Assembly (NCBI GenBank): GCA_000320545.1 | Contig: ADNK01001639.1 | Location: 1 to 64,000, forward strand | Direction of reading: 5' to 3' | DNA length: 64,000 nucleotides | DNA from: Bigelowiella natans CCMP2755 | Taxonomy: Eukaryota; Cercozoa; Chlorarachniophyceae | Shown here: positions 24,235 to 35,755 of the stretch, piece after piece | Position numbering within the stretch: the first letter of the stretch is position 1 | Layout of the letters: each line of letters opens with the position of its first letter | The notes under the pieces: model-generated | Told to the model about the DNA's origin: nothing | Databases searched by the model: none | The model's input: the letters and a program-made list of their open reading frames with translations, nothing else | Translations under genes and position numbers: made by a program

Positions 24235-24746
24235 CCTGTTTTCCACATCGTATCTAGGAATACATGCAAGGAACAGTATTGCTTTCGCGTTTCGGCGGCA
24301 GTCTTACTCGAATGCAGGCGAGTTCGGGTGGATCGACAAACAGAATTGTGCAGAAACAGAAAAAAAACAGCTTAGTCTCCCCGCGAAGCTGCTTTTTTAA
24401 GATAATGATAAAATCCGGAAACCTGCATTCTCGAGCGTTGTCCCGTTGAACGACAAAATGAAACCAATGCAATCCGTTGTTGGCACCGTTGTTAGCCTGT
24501 TTTCCACATCGTATCTAGGAATACATAGTATTGCTTTCGCGTTTCGGCGGCAGTCTTACTCGAATGCAGGCGAGTTCGGGTGGATCGACAAACAGAATTG
24601 TGCAGAAACAGAAAAAAACAGCTTAGTCTCCCCGCGAAGCTGCTTTTTTAAGATAATGATAAAATCCGGAAACCTGCATTCTCGAGCGTTGTCCCGTTGA
24701 ACGACAAAATGAAACCAATGCAATCCGTTGTTGGCACCGTTGTTGG
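24235..24746. repeat. recent tandem duplication, unit about 261 bases
   Basis: Copy 1 is 24235-24495 and copy 2 is 24496-24746. They differ by a 9-base indel (GCAAGGAAC present only in copy 1) and one A in a poly-A run, so the duplication is young. Each copy contains CAGCTT, a 12-base loop and AAGCTG followed by T6: a short stem plus T-run that resembles an RNA polymerase III stop or a bacterial-type terminator. Both copies also end in GTTGTTGGCACCGTTGTT. Confidence 0.9.
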
Positions 24747-25315
24747 CCCAGCTGCCTCCGCAGCTCCAGCTGCCTCCGCTGTTGGCTCAACTACCTCGGG
24801 GAAACGGTCAACCAATTTTCTCTTGGGCAAATTGCTTTTACTGGGCTGTTGGCTGTATGTGTTTGTGTGTGCGCTCGAATTCATGTGCGCCCAATTTGTG
24901 TGCGTAGATGTTCGTTTTTGCTTGTGTCTTTGTCGAGTGCCCATGTGAATAGAGGAGCCTGTGCATGAGGGGTGTGTGTTCGGTGTTTGTCCTCGCGATG
25001 GTGTTCTCCACGCTGATGGAGATTTTGCATGTTTTTCCAAGAATGCACCTTCATGTATACGGCAACTCATGACTTGTGATGGTTTGTCGTAACAACACCA
25101 GTATTAGCGATGATTTTAGTCGTCAAATCCTCAAAGAATTCAGGGCGATGCTAAGCGCAGGAGCGGTGTGGATTCATTAGTGTTGTAGGAAAAATAACAA
25201 TAAGAGAAACAGCATTTAACATAGATGAACCCCCCCCCCCCCCCCCACACACACATACATACACATACACATACACATGGGGAGGGAGGGGGGGGGGATA
25301 AATACAAACACAAAC

Positions 25316-26527
25316 ATGCTGACGGAACATATGTGTACACCTTGCGAAAATGACTTTCAGGCGTATGGTTACCTAAACACCGATGGATCATTCCAGAGTA
25401 ATTTCATAGCCTATCTTTCTCAGGAGCATATCGTCCTTGGTAAAGTGATCTTTGACAATATTATTTCAAACTCCAACATACCACTTGCAATCTGACCTCT
25501 TCCATTGTCTCTCGTACTAAAATAGGAATGTTCCTCGCCCATCCGCAGCATCCATTCAGTCGTATGGAACGTGTGGCTTACTTCATCAATTCCTTATTGT
25601 GGCTATTCTTCCTATCAGCACTCTTCAGTGTTACTGGTGTGAAATGATTCTAACCATCATTAGTATTATCACTGCCAGAATCCGTCACTGCTACTACCAT
25701 CCTAATCATACAATCCTTGCTTGTTTGTTTCTTATAACTTTTTCATTACAGATCTTGAATGGGCCCTCTCCTCGTTTATTGTCATGTTGCTTACCATGCC
25801 ATACAACATTATATTGCGCGCATTGATGGAATGCAGCTGCTGCGTACGTCATGAAAGGGTATGTGAATCTTCGCGCTTCAACAACCAAAATCAAAAAGAA
25901 TATACGATACGAGCACATTAAAGCTGATCCTCACTCTAATTCTAAAGCTCGAAGAAATTGGCGAGATGGCTGGGTATTCAGTGATGTGCGTGTTCTCCTG
26001 TGGTAATATACATGTCCTAATGCCTCATCTCACCGCTTTCGGCTTTGATTCTTACCAGATTCTCATCGCCTGACAGGTTCCATCCTCTGGTTAATTCTTG
26101 GCGCAATCTTTGCTGCACACTCTGGAAATGGATTCGTGGGTTCCTGGATCCTAGGACAATTTATGTCGTGGACTTTCTCCGCTTTCCAATACCTATTTTG
26201 GACATGGTGGAGTATGAAAAGCTCCAAGGTAGCATCTTTTATTATTTCATGGATTTGTTTATGACAGATTGTTCAATACATTGTCAGGAAAAATTCGATG
26301 AGTTGTGGGGAGAAAAGGGTGAAAATCTTGTGAACTACGGACAGGTCAACTATGAGGCGCATTTTGTCCTAGGTGCAAAGATAACTTATACTTTACTAAA
26401 TTCGTAGGTCGCTGCACTGGCGCCGGGTCCTGCTGCGGGTGATGCGTTTCATATACGTGAATGGAACAATGCTTTTGAGCTCAATGATGCAGTCATTAAA
26501 CCTGGATGTTGGGCTCTAAATCCTTAA
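25316..26527 (+). CDS. four-helix membrane protein of unknown family
   Basis: Seven exons join in phase to 241 residues: 25316-25439, 25526-25636, 25752-25858, 25948-26002, 26077-26228, 26288-26344 and 26408-26527 (TAA). I chose the ATG at 25316 because the frame is open from there. Predicted membrane helices are about residues 57-78 (VAYFINSLLWLFFLSALFSV), 83-104 (SSFIVMLLTMPYNIILRAL), 123-146 (VMCVFSCGSILWLILGAIFA) and 155-178 (GQFMSWTFSAFQYLFWTWW). The loop after helix 2 has a Cys cluster (ECSCCVRHER). The C-terminal 60 residues are soluble and acidic. There is no cleavable signal. I recognise no family. An alternative upstream ATG at 25277 would add a low-complexity leader and is less likely. 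Confidence 0.8.
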
Positions 26528-26694
26528 ATGAAACATTCGCAGTGCCTTTGTTGCCATTTACTGGCCCTAGTGAGTTTGGATTCTCTCCGTAATCAAGCAA
26601 AGTTTACCATTGCAATGTGCGAATGAGGCATGCATGGCATCGCGTGCATTTCAAAGGGCCCGTTTTTTTTGGCAAAATGAGCCACCACACTTGC

Positions 26695-26706
26695 CCAGCT
26701 AGCCAG
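26695..26706 (-). other. spacer 12-mer (complement CCAGCTAGCCAG)
   Basis: On the minus strand the context reads GCTGGCTAGCTGGGCA, identical over 16 bases to the minus-strand copy at 2597-2612. Confidence 0.9.
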
Positions 26707-27661
26707 CATGGAAATGAGCATCTTTTTGCTAGCGATGAATGCCACATGTGATGGCCACAGCGGCACCGCACGTGCCTACAAGGCTTAGCCCAGCACAGTC
26801 GTCGTGCACATGTGTCACGATTTCGCAAGGTAGCTCGTGGTCGTCGTCAGGCAGCTCACTGACCCCCCCTCATCACATTGCAGTGCACTGTCAAACGCAC
26901 AAACAACGGGTTGATCGAATGAACGAGCTGCCAACCCGATCCTTCACCCCAATCGAAATGCAAACACCAATGCTGCAATCACTCATGTGAATGGTTGCAC
27001 GATGCAAACAAAGATGATGATCATGATGGCTAGCATGCACGGCACCGCCATGCATCGCCATCGAGCACCAGTCTAGTGCAGTGCACACACTCTTTGTTGG
27101 CGCTTCACATTGCACGCTGCGAGGCCGTTCACGTTGCACCGCGCTGGCGTGCTAGCGTGCACGTTGTGTCTTCGCAACGCGTGCACCACCATGAGAATTG
27201 ACAACGTGTGACAAGTGGACGTGCAGGTGTTGCTTTGTGTGGTTTGGAAACGTGCTCCAACACCAACAAGCGTTGCTAGCTAGCGTTGACCGTGACCATC
27301 GACCTGAACACGACCGGTGCAGGTGCGGTGGCCCGGCAGGCACAAGGAACCGCCTGCTGCACGCCACACACACAGCTTTGAGCTCAGTTCGATCCACGTT
27401 GCACAGCCGTCGCTGAGCACGCACGTGCTAGCGTGAGACGCGTGCTGTGCACACCCACGCTCAGTCGAGTCTCATCGTTCGATGCTCGGACATCACTACT
27501 TCTGCATCATTGCCAGCACGCAAAGTGTGCTCAGAGAAACTGCTCTGTTCGGGTTTTTGGACTGAACGACTCTGCGATGTGCAGTGCAAAACTTCGTCCC
27601 AACCACGACCACGCACCTGCTTGGATTTTGTCTCACCAAGTGAGTTTGACGAAGTTTCAGA

Positions 27662-27673
27662 CTGGCTAGCTGG
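27662..27673 (+). other. spacer 12-mer CTGGCTAGCTGG
   Basis: Exact copy of the 12-mer; flanked by ACTGG on the left, as at 23629. Confidence 0.9.
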
Positions 27674-27950
27674 GGTGATGTGGTCACCATCAAGAACTCA
27701 AGTCAGAAGCGTGGAAGGTCACGCCACAACTCATTGCGGAAAACACTTCTTTGAACACTGCGTTTTTGAGACGCTTCGTCACCACACCACATTCATGGGT
27801 TGACGTGGAGCTTGATCATCCGCAGGGCAGAGTGTGCTCGCTGGCAATCATTGAACGAGCACATGTAGCAAAGACAAGAACGATATTCTTCGATAGGCCC
27901 TCGTGTCGTTGATGCCCATTGTGCTGTGTGAGAGCGTTGGAAATTGAGAG

Positions 27951-28135
27951 ATGTTTGCCAAAAAGATGAATATGTTATTACGAAAACATGCTACCCATAT
28001 TTGCCCATTTCGGACAACGACAAGCGGATCCGGACAAGCACAGGAGGGGGACAGCAAGCCTACTCCAGGGCAACAGACAGTGTGTACAGCGATGCAGGCA
28101 TCCTCATCGTCCACGACACCGTCTACATGCCTGGA

Positions 28136-28173
<38 letters not shown>

Positions 28174-29834
28174 ATGCGTATGTACAAAGAATGGAGAAAT
28201 GAGTTTCTACTGTGTGCAACTTGCGTCAGGACTGAAAGGCGTTGTTAAGGCGCAGGGCCGGATCATCTCCATGTTCTACCATTCTCCTTCGTTCCACGCT
28301 CCCATGACCACAATCTGGGTGGCCTCCTTCGGTATGGGGAGAAGTGAAAGAACTTGAAATCATGCATTTTGTCGCTCTTAATATTACTTTTGTCGCTTTT
28401 AGGGGGGGCGCTTCATGCTCCAGTGACTACATTCTTCTACCTTAAGCTTGGTTGTTGTCATTATCGTCGTCGTTGTCGTCGTTGTTGATGATGAAGGGGA
28501 AGAGAAGGATGGGGAAAAGGGATTCATGATGATCATGGTGAATGTTGATTATTGCACCTGCGACAACGACGAAGAGAAGCTGGCTGTGATTCTCACCACA
28601 ACAACATCGAGATCTTCAAACCACAGCTCTGTTAATCGCAAATTTTGAACAGCGCTTACACTAATCTGTTTTATGGATTGTTCCTTTTTGTTGCATGGCC
28701 GTGCACAAAGGCGCGAGCGAAATTGACATAGGTACTATAGATAAGATAGAGTGAGTTCATGTTGCGCGCGTAGGCGCAGTGATACTAGCCTGGAAATGAA
28801 ACTTGATTTATACAAAGGTTGGCTTGCCTTCGTCTCCACCTTTGGATCGTTGATACTCGCTCCTGTTTACGGGTATCTAGAAGAAGAACATCTCTAGGCG
28901 ATGGGAACAAAATTAGCAACTTACATTATTCTAAATATCCTCAAGATGGCTCCTTGATCGAAGAAGCGCTTATGCCGCCGTCTGCTTGTCTTGCCTGATG
29001 TGCTCATCCGGTAAACAGAGTGAGTGAGCGGAGGAAAGATACTACTTGCATCACTTCATACTATACCTAGTCCGTTTCGATCATTACACTACAGGTTGTC
29101 TCATTCGTGGTTTTGCGTGGAGCCTACAATCGCTATTTGTAGGTCGGTGCACACGAGAAACGTCTTGATGATGGGATCTCGATGACAGTGATGCACAATA
29201 ACCGATGACGATGTCGATTCTGATGAAAAAGTGGCGACGAAGATGGTCCTTGCCGTGATGCTGTTTTACATGGTGCTGCTTCATTGGTCAGCGTCGGTAG
29301 TTCTTGGCCTGGGCGCTGGAAGCTTATGGACGACTGTGTTGAGCTATGTGTCGCGTGGCTCACCAAAGGAGATGCGCTCAGCCGTTGTGAGCGGTAATTT
29401 CATACATCGACTGTATATATGATGACACAGATGAAGAGGCGTGCAGGTGGCTGTTCATAATCGCTGTTCCGAACAATTCGATATGATGTGACAGGGTATT
29501 TGCTGCAAGTGACGTCTCTGCGAATTATAGGCAAGAGCTTGTGAGTTACAACCAAGAATAATATTCATTGCCGCTATGAGTAGTAGTAGAAGAAGAAGAG
29601 AAATGAAACCCGTCCTCCGTCTAACCAACTTCCATATTCTACGCCCACATTCTTCAACGTGGTTCTGATGACATAACAGGCAAAAGATGACACTCTCTGG
29701 CACCAAATTATTTATACACTCGGCATGACACATCCCTTATAATTTTCGTCTTCATTTTGTAACTTCTCTTCCTCCCCCCCTGTGTGCGTGGTAGGTACCC
29801 TGCTTGGAACTATCTTGTGAGGGACGGGTAGTGC

Positions 29835-29876
<42 letters not shown>

Positions 29877-30047
29877 ATCATACACGTCATTCGCACCTCT
29901 TTAAACGAAGTTCTTCACTGCCGATTCTCCCCCCTTCTCTTCTTTGTTAGGCTGGGGATCGAGGATGAACTCTTGCGCTACCGCGTGCACATGGGCGTGT
30001 GCACGGTGTTCTGTTTCTTCGGGTTTTTCAAGCTCATCAGGGCAGGT

Positions 30048-30086
<39 letters not shown>

Positions 30087-30092
30087 GTTACT

Positions 30093-30124
<32 letters not shown>

Positions 30125-31983
30125 GGTGGTGGTTATCACGCTCAGGGTATATACAAACCATATGCCGCATGCACGCCGTGAGCCTACTACGCAAGCGGCT
30201 ATCAGTGCCAGACGTAATTGTTCAATTATCATTCACAACCAGGTCGCCACTCATTTGAAGTCCCTGTGGCACCGGTAGTAACCGGGGATCTAGAGGAGGA
30301 CAACACTGCAAGTGAGAAGAAGACGACGAAGCTGCCAAAAAGGCGAGGAGGATCAGACGGCAATGGCGGCGGCGGCGACGATGACGACGAGAATGCTGTG
30401 GAGCTTTCCCTCCTCTCCTCAGGTAGTCCTCTTCAAGATCATGCCCAGGCGGTACAATATGGCACTGACCATTGCCTTCGTTGCCTTCCACCACCGTGTC
30501 TTATGCATCGATGCGTAGGAAGGAGATCGGATAGTGAGGAAGAAAGAACTGTGCCGGAGCAGCAGCAGCAGCAGCAGCAGTCGCCGCAGCGGTCATCGTC
30601 GGATGCGTCCACCTCTGCAGAGGTCACTACAATTGCTTTGCGTATTATTCAGCTGCTGATGATCTTTCTGGCGAGAGGAGAGGACTTCACATAATACATA
30701 GCGACGCGGCACGCACCATGTTCGCATTGCGCCCCGAACCTGCATGTGTATGGCGTCGTTTTCGCGAAGGGGCGCTTCGCTGCTCTTGCTCTTGGGCAAC
30801 CTAGATTATGAGTGCGTTTGAGCTCGAGTAAGAGGCATTTCGTGCTCATCATCAGAGGAACAAGATGGTAATGGGATCGTTCGTGTTGCTGGCGGGCGCG
30901 CTAGTAATCCAGTCGATCGCGTTCACCGTAGGTACTATTCTTTGGCCCTTCTTCGTTCGGTAAGTAAGCGGGGCTAGAAATGCGGGGACGAGGTGGGCAG
31001 AGAAGAAGGGGGATATTGGTGAAGGGGAGAGAGAGGGAGGGGAAATCTGTATTCTGATGGAGACCATGTTTGGAACGTGCTTTGTCTCTAGATGCTTGCT
31101 CTCTGTTGTACGCGTTGTTGATGTACAGTTGGCTGCTAGTATTTGTTTCTCCTCTTCTACCTCCTTCCTCAATATCTGCCACCCTTTCTCCATCCACCCC
31201 TACCACCACCATCGCAGTGATCATTTCTCGTGGGGTACCAGCGAATACTCGATCATTCTGTTCCTCTCCTCACTTGCAAGCACAGCTATGCTAGCCATTG
31301 TCAGTGTGAGCGTGCTGTATTTAGCTTCCCATAGCAGCAGCAGCGGCGGCGACGGCGTTTTATTACTACAATAAAACATCAGCTTACTCTACTGTCTGTG
31401 CTGTAGGTCCCTTTGTGCGCGAAGCAAAGGACTGCGATGAGTGCGTGTATAATAGCTGCGGTGACGGGCGTGGGCGGGTTTCTCTGCCGCGAGTCCTCGT
31501 TATTGAGCAAGTTTTCTCACGTTGCATTCATGACCGTGTTCCTCTCCGCAACGCAGGTAAAGTGGATCGTTGTAATAGCACATATCTCTTCTTTCCTGCT
31601 ATTTATAAGCTGTTCGCACCGCAATATAGGGCGTCGGCCAATGCACCAATTCTATCATCAACCAATCCGTCAATTCGCTTTTGATTCTCAACGCTTTTCG
31701 GTTCGCGCTCCTTTCCCCTGTTTTGGCAGATGCTGGATCCCATCCTCAAGTCGAGCGCAACGTTGTGTATGCCGCAGGTGGCACATGTCCCCCCCCCCCC
31801 CCCCCCCCTCCCGGATTATGTACATGGGATGAAGGGGGGGTCGCAGAATCGTAGATTTTGATTCAATTACGATATGTTCGTGTGTTGCTTGCGTGTGTTT
31901 GTAAGGTCGCGCAAGGACGTTCGTTCGGCGTACTAGCTACTCTGACAGCCATAGGGTATAGTGCTAGGTGACAGTTTGGTTTA

Positions 31984-32042
<59 letters not shown>

Positions 32043-32291
32043 AATGGAGTAGTACCTAGTGCCACCACCGAAGACCCACTTCTCACCATCATCCTGGTCA
32101 CCTTCTCTGTGTTTGTTATTCTCAGGCAAATGGTTGGCAATATAGCAGGCCCTCACCTGTACACTGCGTCGAAAGACAGGGGCTGGGTAGTAATACTACG
32201 AATTGGTGTTGTAGACAACTGGTGTTTGCTTTATATCTAATATTAATACCACTACCGCTGCTGATAACCACTACAATGAAAAGTATACATA

Positions 32292-32329
<38 letters not shown>

Positions 32330-32748
32330 GATAATTCGGTCCCTCTGGTTGCGGTGGGGGCGCTGATGATTTGCGGTTGCGCGATGACAGCGATGGCCAA
32401 GCTAGAAACCGACGTGTGTGTACTAGGCGTTGATGACAATACGCAGAGGAGTAAAGAGCAGCGACACGTATACCTCCTATATAATTTTTGACTCAATGCG
32501 GAAAAACCTTCCTCCATTTCTGTTAGTTCTAATTTATTTCTACCTTTTCTTTTGCAAAGAAGATGAGTGAAACAAGAGTTGATGCTCATTCCATTTCATG
32601 TTTCTTCATCCGTTTCATTTCAGATTTGAGGCGAGATTGAGATAAACTTCTAATTGTATCCATCCGTATAACTTTCTCTCAGCTGGAGGAGTTAAGAATT
32701 GCACGCTACAATCCTCTAATCCCGAAGCGTCTCGATAAGGAAAATTAA
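27951..32748 (+). CDS. major facilitator superfamily transporter
   Basis: About twenty short exons join in phase to roughly 516 residues: 27951-28137, 28230-28331, 28403-28450, 28818-28872, 28946-29010, 29095-29138, 29243-29393, 29495-29540, 29795-29827, 29951-30045, 30243-30274, 30423-30479, 30865-30959, 31218-31299, 31407-31556, 31730-31777, 31906-31955, 32126-32186, 32330-32413 and 32683-32748 (TAA). The ATG opens a Ser/Thr-rich cytosolic N-terminus. Hydrophobic helices then recur through the whole length. After the second helix comes GWLLDRRSAY, matching the family's motif A (G-x-L-x-D-R-x-x-R). Later helices include SVVLGLGAGSLWTTVLSYV, GSFVLLAGALVIQSIAFTVG and PLVAVGALMICGCAMTA. It moves a small solute across a membrane; the substrate is unknown. 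The central loop exons (30243-30480) are the least certain: an alternative reading keeps a long acidic Gly/Asp loop. Confidence 0.8.
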
Positions 32749-32913
32749 ATGTTGACTCTTTTCGGTTCGCTTCGGCTTCGCAGACTCAATGTACTCGTCA
32801 CGGAAGCTGGTTGTGCAACGCTGTGAATGTACGGCCAAGAAGTAGATGCTTTATTCATGTGTGCGGCGCTCATTTATCCATCACAGAAGCCAAACAGTTT
32901 GAGCGCGCGCGCG

Positions 32914-32961
<48 letters not shown>

Positions 32962-33847
32962 ATGCGTTCTTATGTGCTTGCATGTGTTTAAAATCACATG
33001 ATGTGCTAAGCCTGTCTAGCTGTAATCGTTGTGCGCGCCCAAATTTACTTGTGATCCTTTGCATCCGCATGCTATTGCGATTATGACTATAGTCATTCCA
33101 TTTGGATAAATACATCCCCATTGCAGCAGTGCTGTATAGTATGCTTCAAACAGCTCATCATAGCTCATTGACGGTGTATGTGTGCTTTCAAGACACATGA
33201 TCATGTGATGATTGAAGGAATTGTATTCCTTTCTAGCTTTACACACGGTGTCAATTGGGCGCACCGCTTATGACTCATACTTGTAATACCCCACCACTTT
33301 TTTTGTTTTACAAACTAAATTGTGCATTTTCTTCGAGAATCAACCCATCACACACTTATTTGTTCACGCTGATGATATGGGACATCGTCGATTCACGCCG
33401 AATTAAGGGCAGAATGTAGTGTCGTGACGTCACATGTATGTCTAGATGAGCGTCAGTAGCAGCGATGAAGCCCGACTGTGCAAAGGACAAGTCACACACA
33501 TGCATGATGTGAGAGATTGCTTTTCAAATTAAAAGTCCTTGGCGTAGCATATTCAGTTTTCACATGCCTACAAATGATGCAATGATGGATCAAATTGCAT
33601 GGAACTCACGTGGGCTCTATCTAATCGTGTTTTCGAATTTTGAGGCCAGATCGAAACAACTTGAAGGCTTGCCACGCCCTTCTAGCTCTTTCGTAGTCAT
33701 TACGAGGAATCAGTTTGAAGGACCCAAACAGTTTCTCATACATCCACATAATAGAGATAATGGTATCCTTGCTTAGAGACTGGGAGGCTTGGCATATCTG
33801 TGCAAAATTTTGACGAAACTAATGATGAAAATTAAAATTATTCATGA
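32749..33847. other. convergent intergenic spacer
   Basis: It lies between two convergent genes. It includes a (TG)n tract flanked by CGCG at 32903-32958. The rest is plain or palindrome-rich; short frames (for example 33564-33776) lack any domain. Confidence 0.5.
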
Positions 33848-34685
33848 TTAGATGACGCATATAGAATAAGTTGATACCTTTTCAGCTTGTTGATGTAACG
33901 GCAATACTTGTCCACAGTTGTTCCATCCAACTACTAAGTGTCGAATGCAACGCCGCTCAAGCCTTTGCAACCCGAACCGGCTAGCAAGTCTGTGTAAATA
34001 AAAGTAACACAGTATGTTTTCGTTGCTCAGGTATGGTAGAAAAACAGTTGTGGAGACTGTTTACTTACAACTTACTTCAACGTGTTCAAATCGACGAGGT
34101 TTTTTCCAATGAGTAGTTCTTCTATGGACTCAACAACAGAATTGACCGAGTACCGGGACGCGAGAAAGAGTAACCCCGTAGCAACAGAGAGAAAATATTC
34201 ATTATTTTCATTGTTTTGTGTAGGAATTAAGTGCGAAACTTTGACAGCCGGATAGAGCGACCTGGTTAGTTACATCAGTACTGAAAGACATTCAATCGAT
34301 GCACATATTCGGTTGGAATCTGTTAGAGTGCCTGTAACAACGCGAAGTTGTTCAATGTTCGGTGTTGGACATGGTACCTGAGAAATAGTTTCCACGATGA
34401 AAGATCGACGTCAGGCCCCTTCAGATCCTCGTCGCAGTTTAGTTCTATGCAGCCTTCATTATCACAAATCAAGTCTCGAAATTTTGCGGAGGCACTGACG
34501 AGCACAAGCTTGTGCGTCTGCAACACCTTCCCACCAACCAAAATGACGAAGTCTTTCTTGATCTCACGCGGTCCAAATCGTATCTCTTTTTCGACTTTAT
34601 TCGATAGGTTTGGTTTTTCTTACGGCTTCACATCAATCTCATGTTCTACTTTCAGTCTCTTTTTCCTCCGCTCTGCTACGTTCAT
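33848..34685 (-). CDS. BTB domain protein, short paralogue
   Basis: Four exons (34685-34632, 34583-34378, 34261-34076, 33989-33848) join in phase to 195 residues. The protein aligns end to end with its neighbour at 35756: RFGPREIKKDFVILVGGKVL matches RFGPREIPTDFTFRVAGHAL, THKLVLVSASAKFRDL matches THKLILLSVSPVFRAM, and SRYSVNSVVESIEELLI matches FKYSVTSLVDSMESLLI. BTB domains form dimers and often recruit Cullin-3 ubiquitin ligases. This copy has a much shorter N-terminus and stops soon after LASRFGLQRLERRCIRHLVV, so it lacks most of the region that follows BTB in the paralogue. An in-frame TAA sits in the 48-base first intron; if that intron is not removed the gene is broken. Confidence 0.75.
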
Positions 34686-35755
34686 TGCTGCTCCTGCTTG
34701 GAGAGGTGGTATGCCTGGGCTGACACGCTTGAGCGAACTGTGGGAAGTAGAAGCGATGGCTCAATAGGGCCGTTATACTGAATAGCGGGTGATCGAAGGA
34801 GGGCACAATTCTCTGTCATGTCTGCGGCTCCATCCAAAATCGAACAATTAAGCTTCGTTTCGCGCGGATCGTCCATTATTTCAGGGCATTAAATTTGTCG
34901 ATCTACGTACGCAGTCTCGAAACCATCACAGATAAACCAGATCATAGCTTAATGATGACTAGAAGACGATAACGGGGCTATCATGCCATAGAAACGGAAG
35001 GTGTAACAGCTCTTTCACGGCGCGTTTCGAGGAGTCCAGACGACACATTTTCAAGAAGGTCAAATCATCAAATCACAGATCATGTACCACCTGCACGCAC
35101 ACACGTGATTGTTGACAATGTTGATGCAGAGTTGATGGCGGTCCGAGCATCATCATCAAATTGTGAGAGCACTAGTCTGCGTCACCAGTGTCTACGCCTT
35201 CGATTAATTCGCTGGAAAAATAGGATTTCTCCGCGTGTAATGATCGTGCGACAACCTCTTGTGCATGTCGCGCAAGTGCGTCCCCCGTTGTCGTGTCAGC
35301 GTGCAAATCACAGCTGTCAAAACTACAAGAGACGACGAGCACTCCTTCGGAGATGAAACTCGGAGAATTCTCCGGTGCGACAACACATTCGAATCGGAAT
35401 TCGAGCGTGCATTCGTGAGTCCCGCGCGAAGTGTTCGCGGCAGGTCTTGCGCCAATGCAAGAAACACGGCATCAATGCGTTGTCGCAGGGACAGAACGCA
35501 CGGGCAATCCTTCTTTTCCTGACCCGTCGTCTGTCTGTCGCATCGCTCGTCGAAGTAAAGCACATCAAATGATAGCGCCCCGATGACGATGACGATGACG
35601 GTGACGATGATGATGAGGATGATGACGCTGATTAATGATGACGGGAAGTAACCAGAAATAGCAGACCCAATAATAAAACATACCTCCTTGTCAACTCTTC
35701 CCTGCGAACACACCTAGACTACCACACTTCCTCGTCAACACAAGCCACACTGCTC
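34686..35755. promoter_or_regulatory. divergent spacer between the two BTB genes
   Basis: Both BTB genes read outward from this 1.07-kb stretch, so it should hold both promoters. A 169-codon open frame crosses it on the minus strand (35204-35713), starting with a hydrophobic segment written by a (GAT)n repeat; it has no recognisable domain and I do not call it. The part at 35.35-35.5 kb is rich in short inverted words such as GAATTC and CGCG. Confidence 0.5.

Larger units (their letters stand above)
22871..25315. other. intergenic spacer: palindrome-rich island plus tandem duplication
   Basis: From 22.9 to 24.2 kb the DNA is rich in TGCA/CATG words and has one short (GAT)n run at 23938. Open frames exist on both strands at 23.48-23.83 kb, but none has a start, splice sites or a recognisable domain. 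The 261-base duplication (24235-24746) is described separately. From 24.75 to 25.31 kb there is GT-rich DNA and a poly-C/(CA)n tract just before the next gene. Confidence 0.5.
26528..27950. other. intergenic spacer rich in short palindromes
   Basis: There is no supported gene. The stretch is dense in TGCA, GTGCAC and GCTAGC words, has no microsatellite, and holds two copies of the spacer 12-mer (26695-26706 and 27662-27673). Confidence 0.6.

Noticed and set aside
24446-24948. Frames repeated in the 261-base tandem duplication
   Set aside because: The duplicated frames end at the same stop and seem a by-product of the duplication; the extra hydrophobic end (NFLLGKLLLLGCWLYV) could not be joined to the membrane protein downstream.
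35204-35713. 169-codon minus-strand frame in the divergent BTB spacer
   Set aside because: Its hydrophobic start is written by a GAT repeat and the rest has no domain; a promoter region is expected here.
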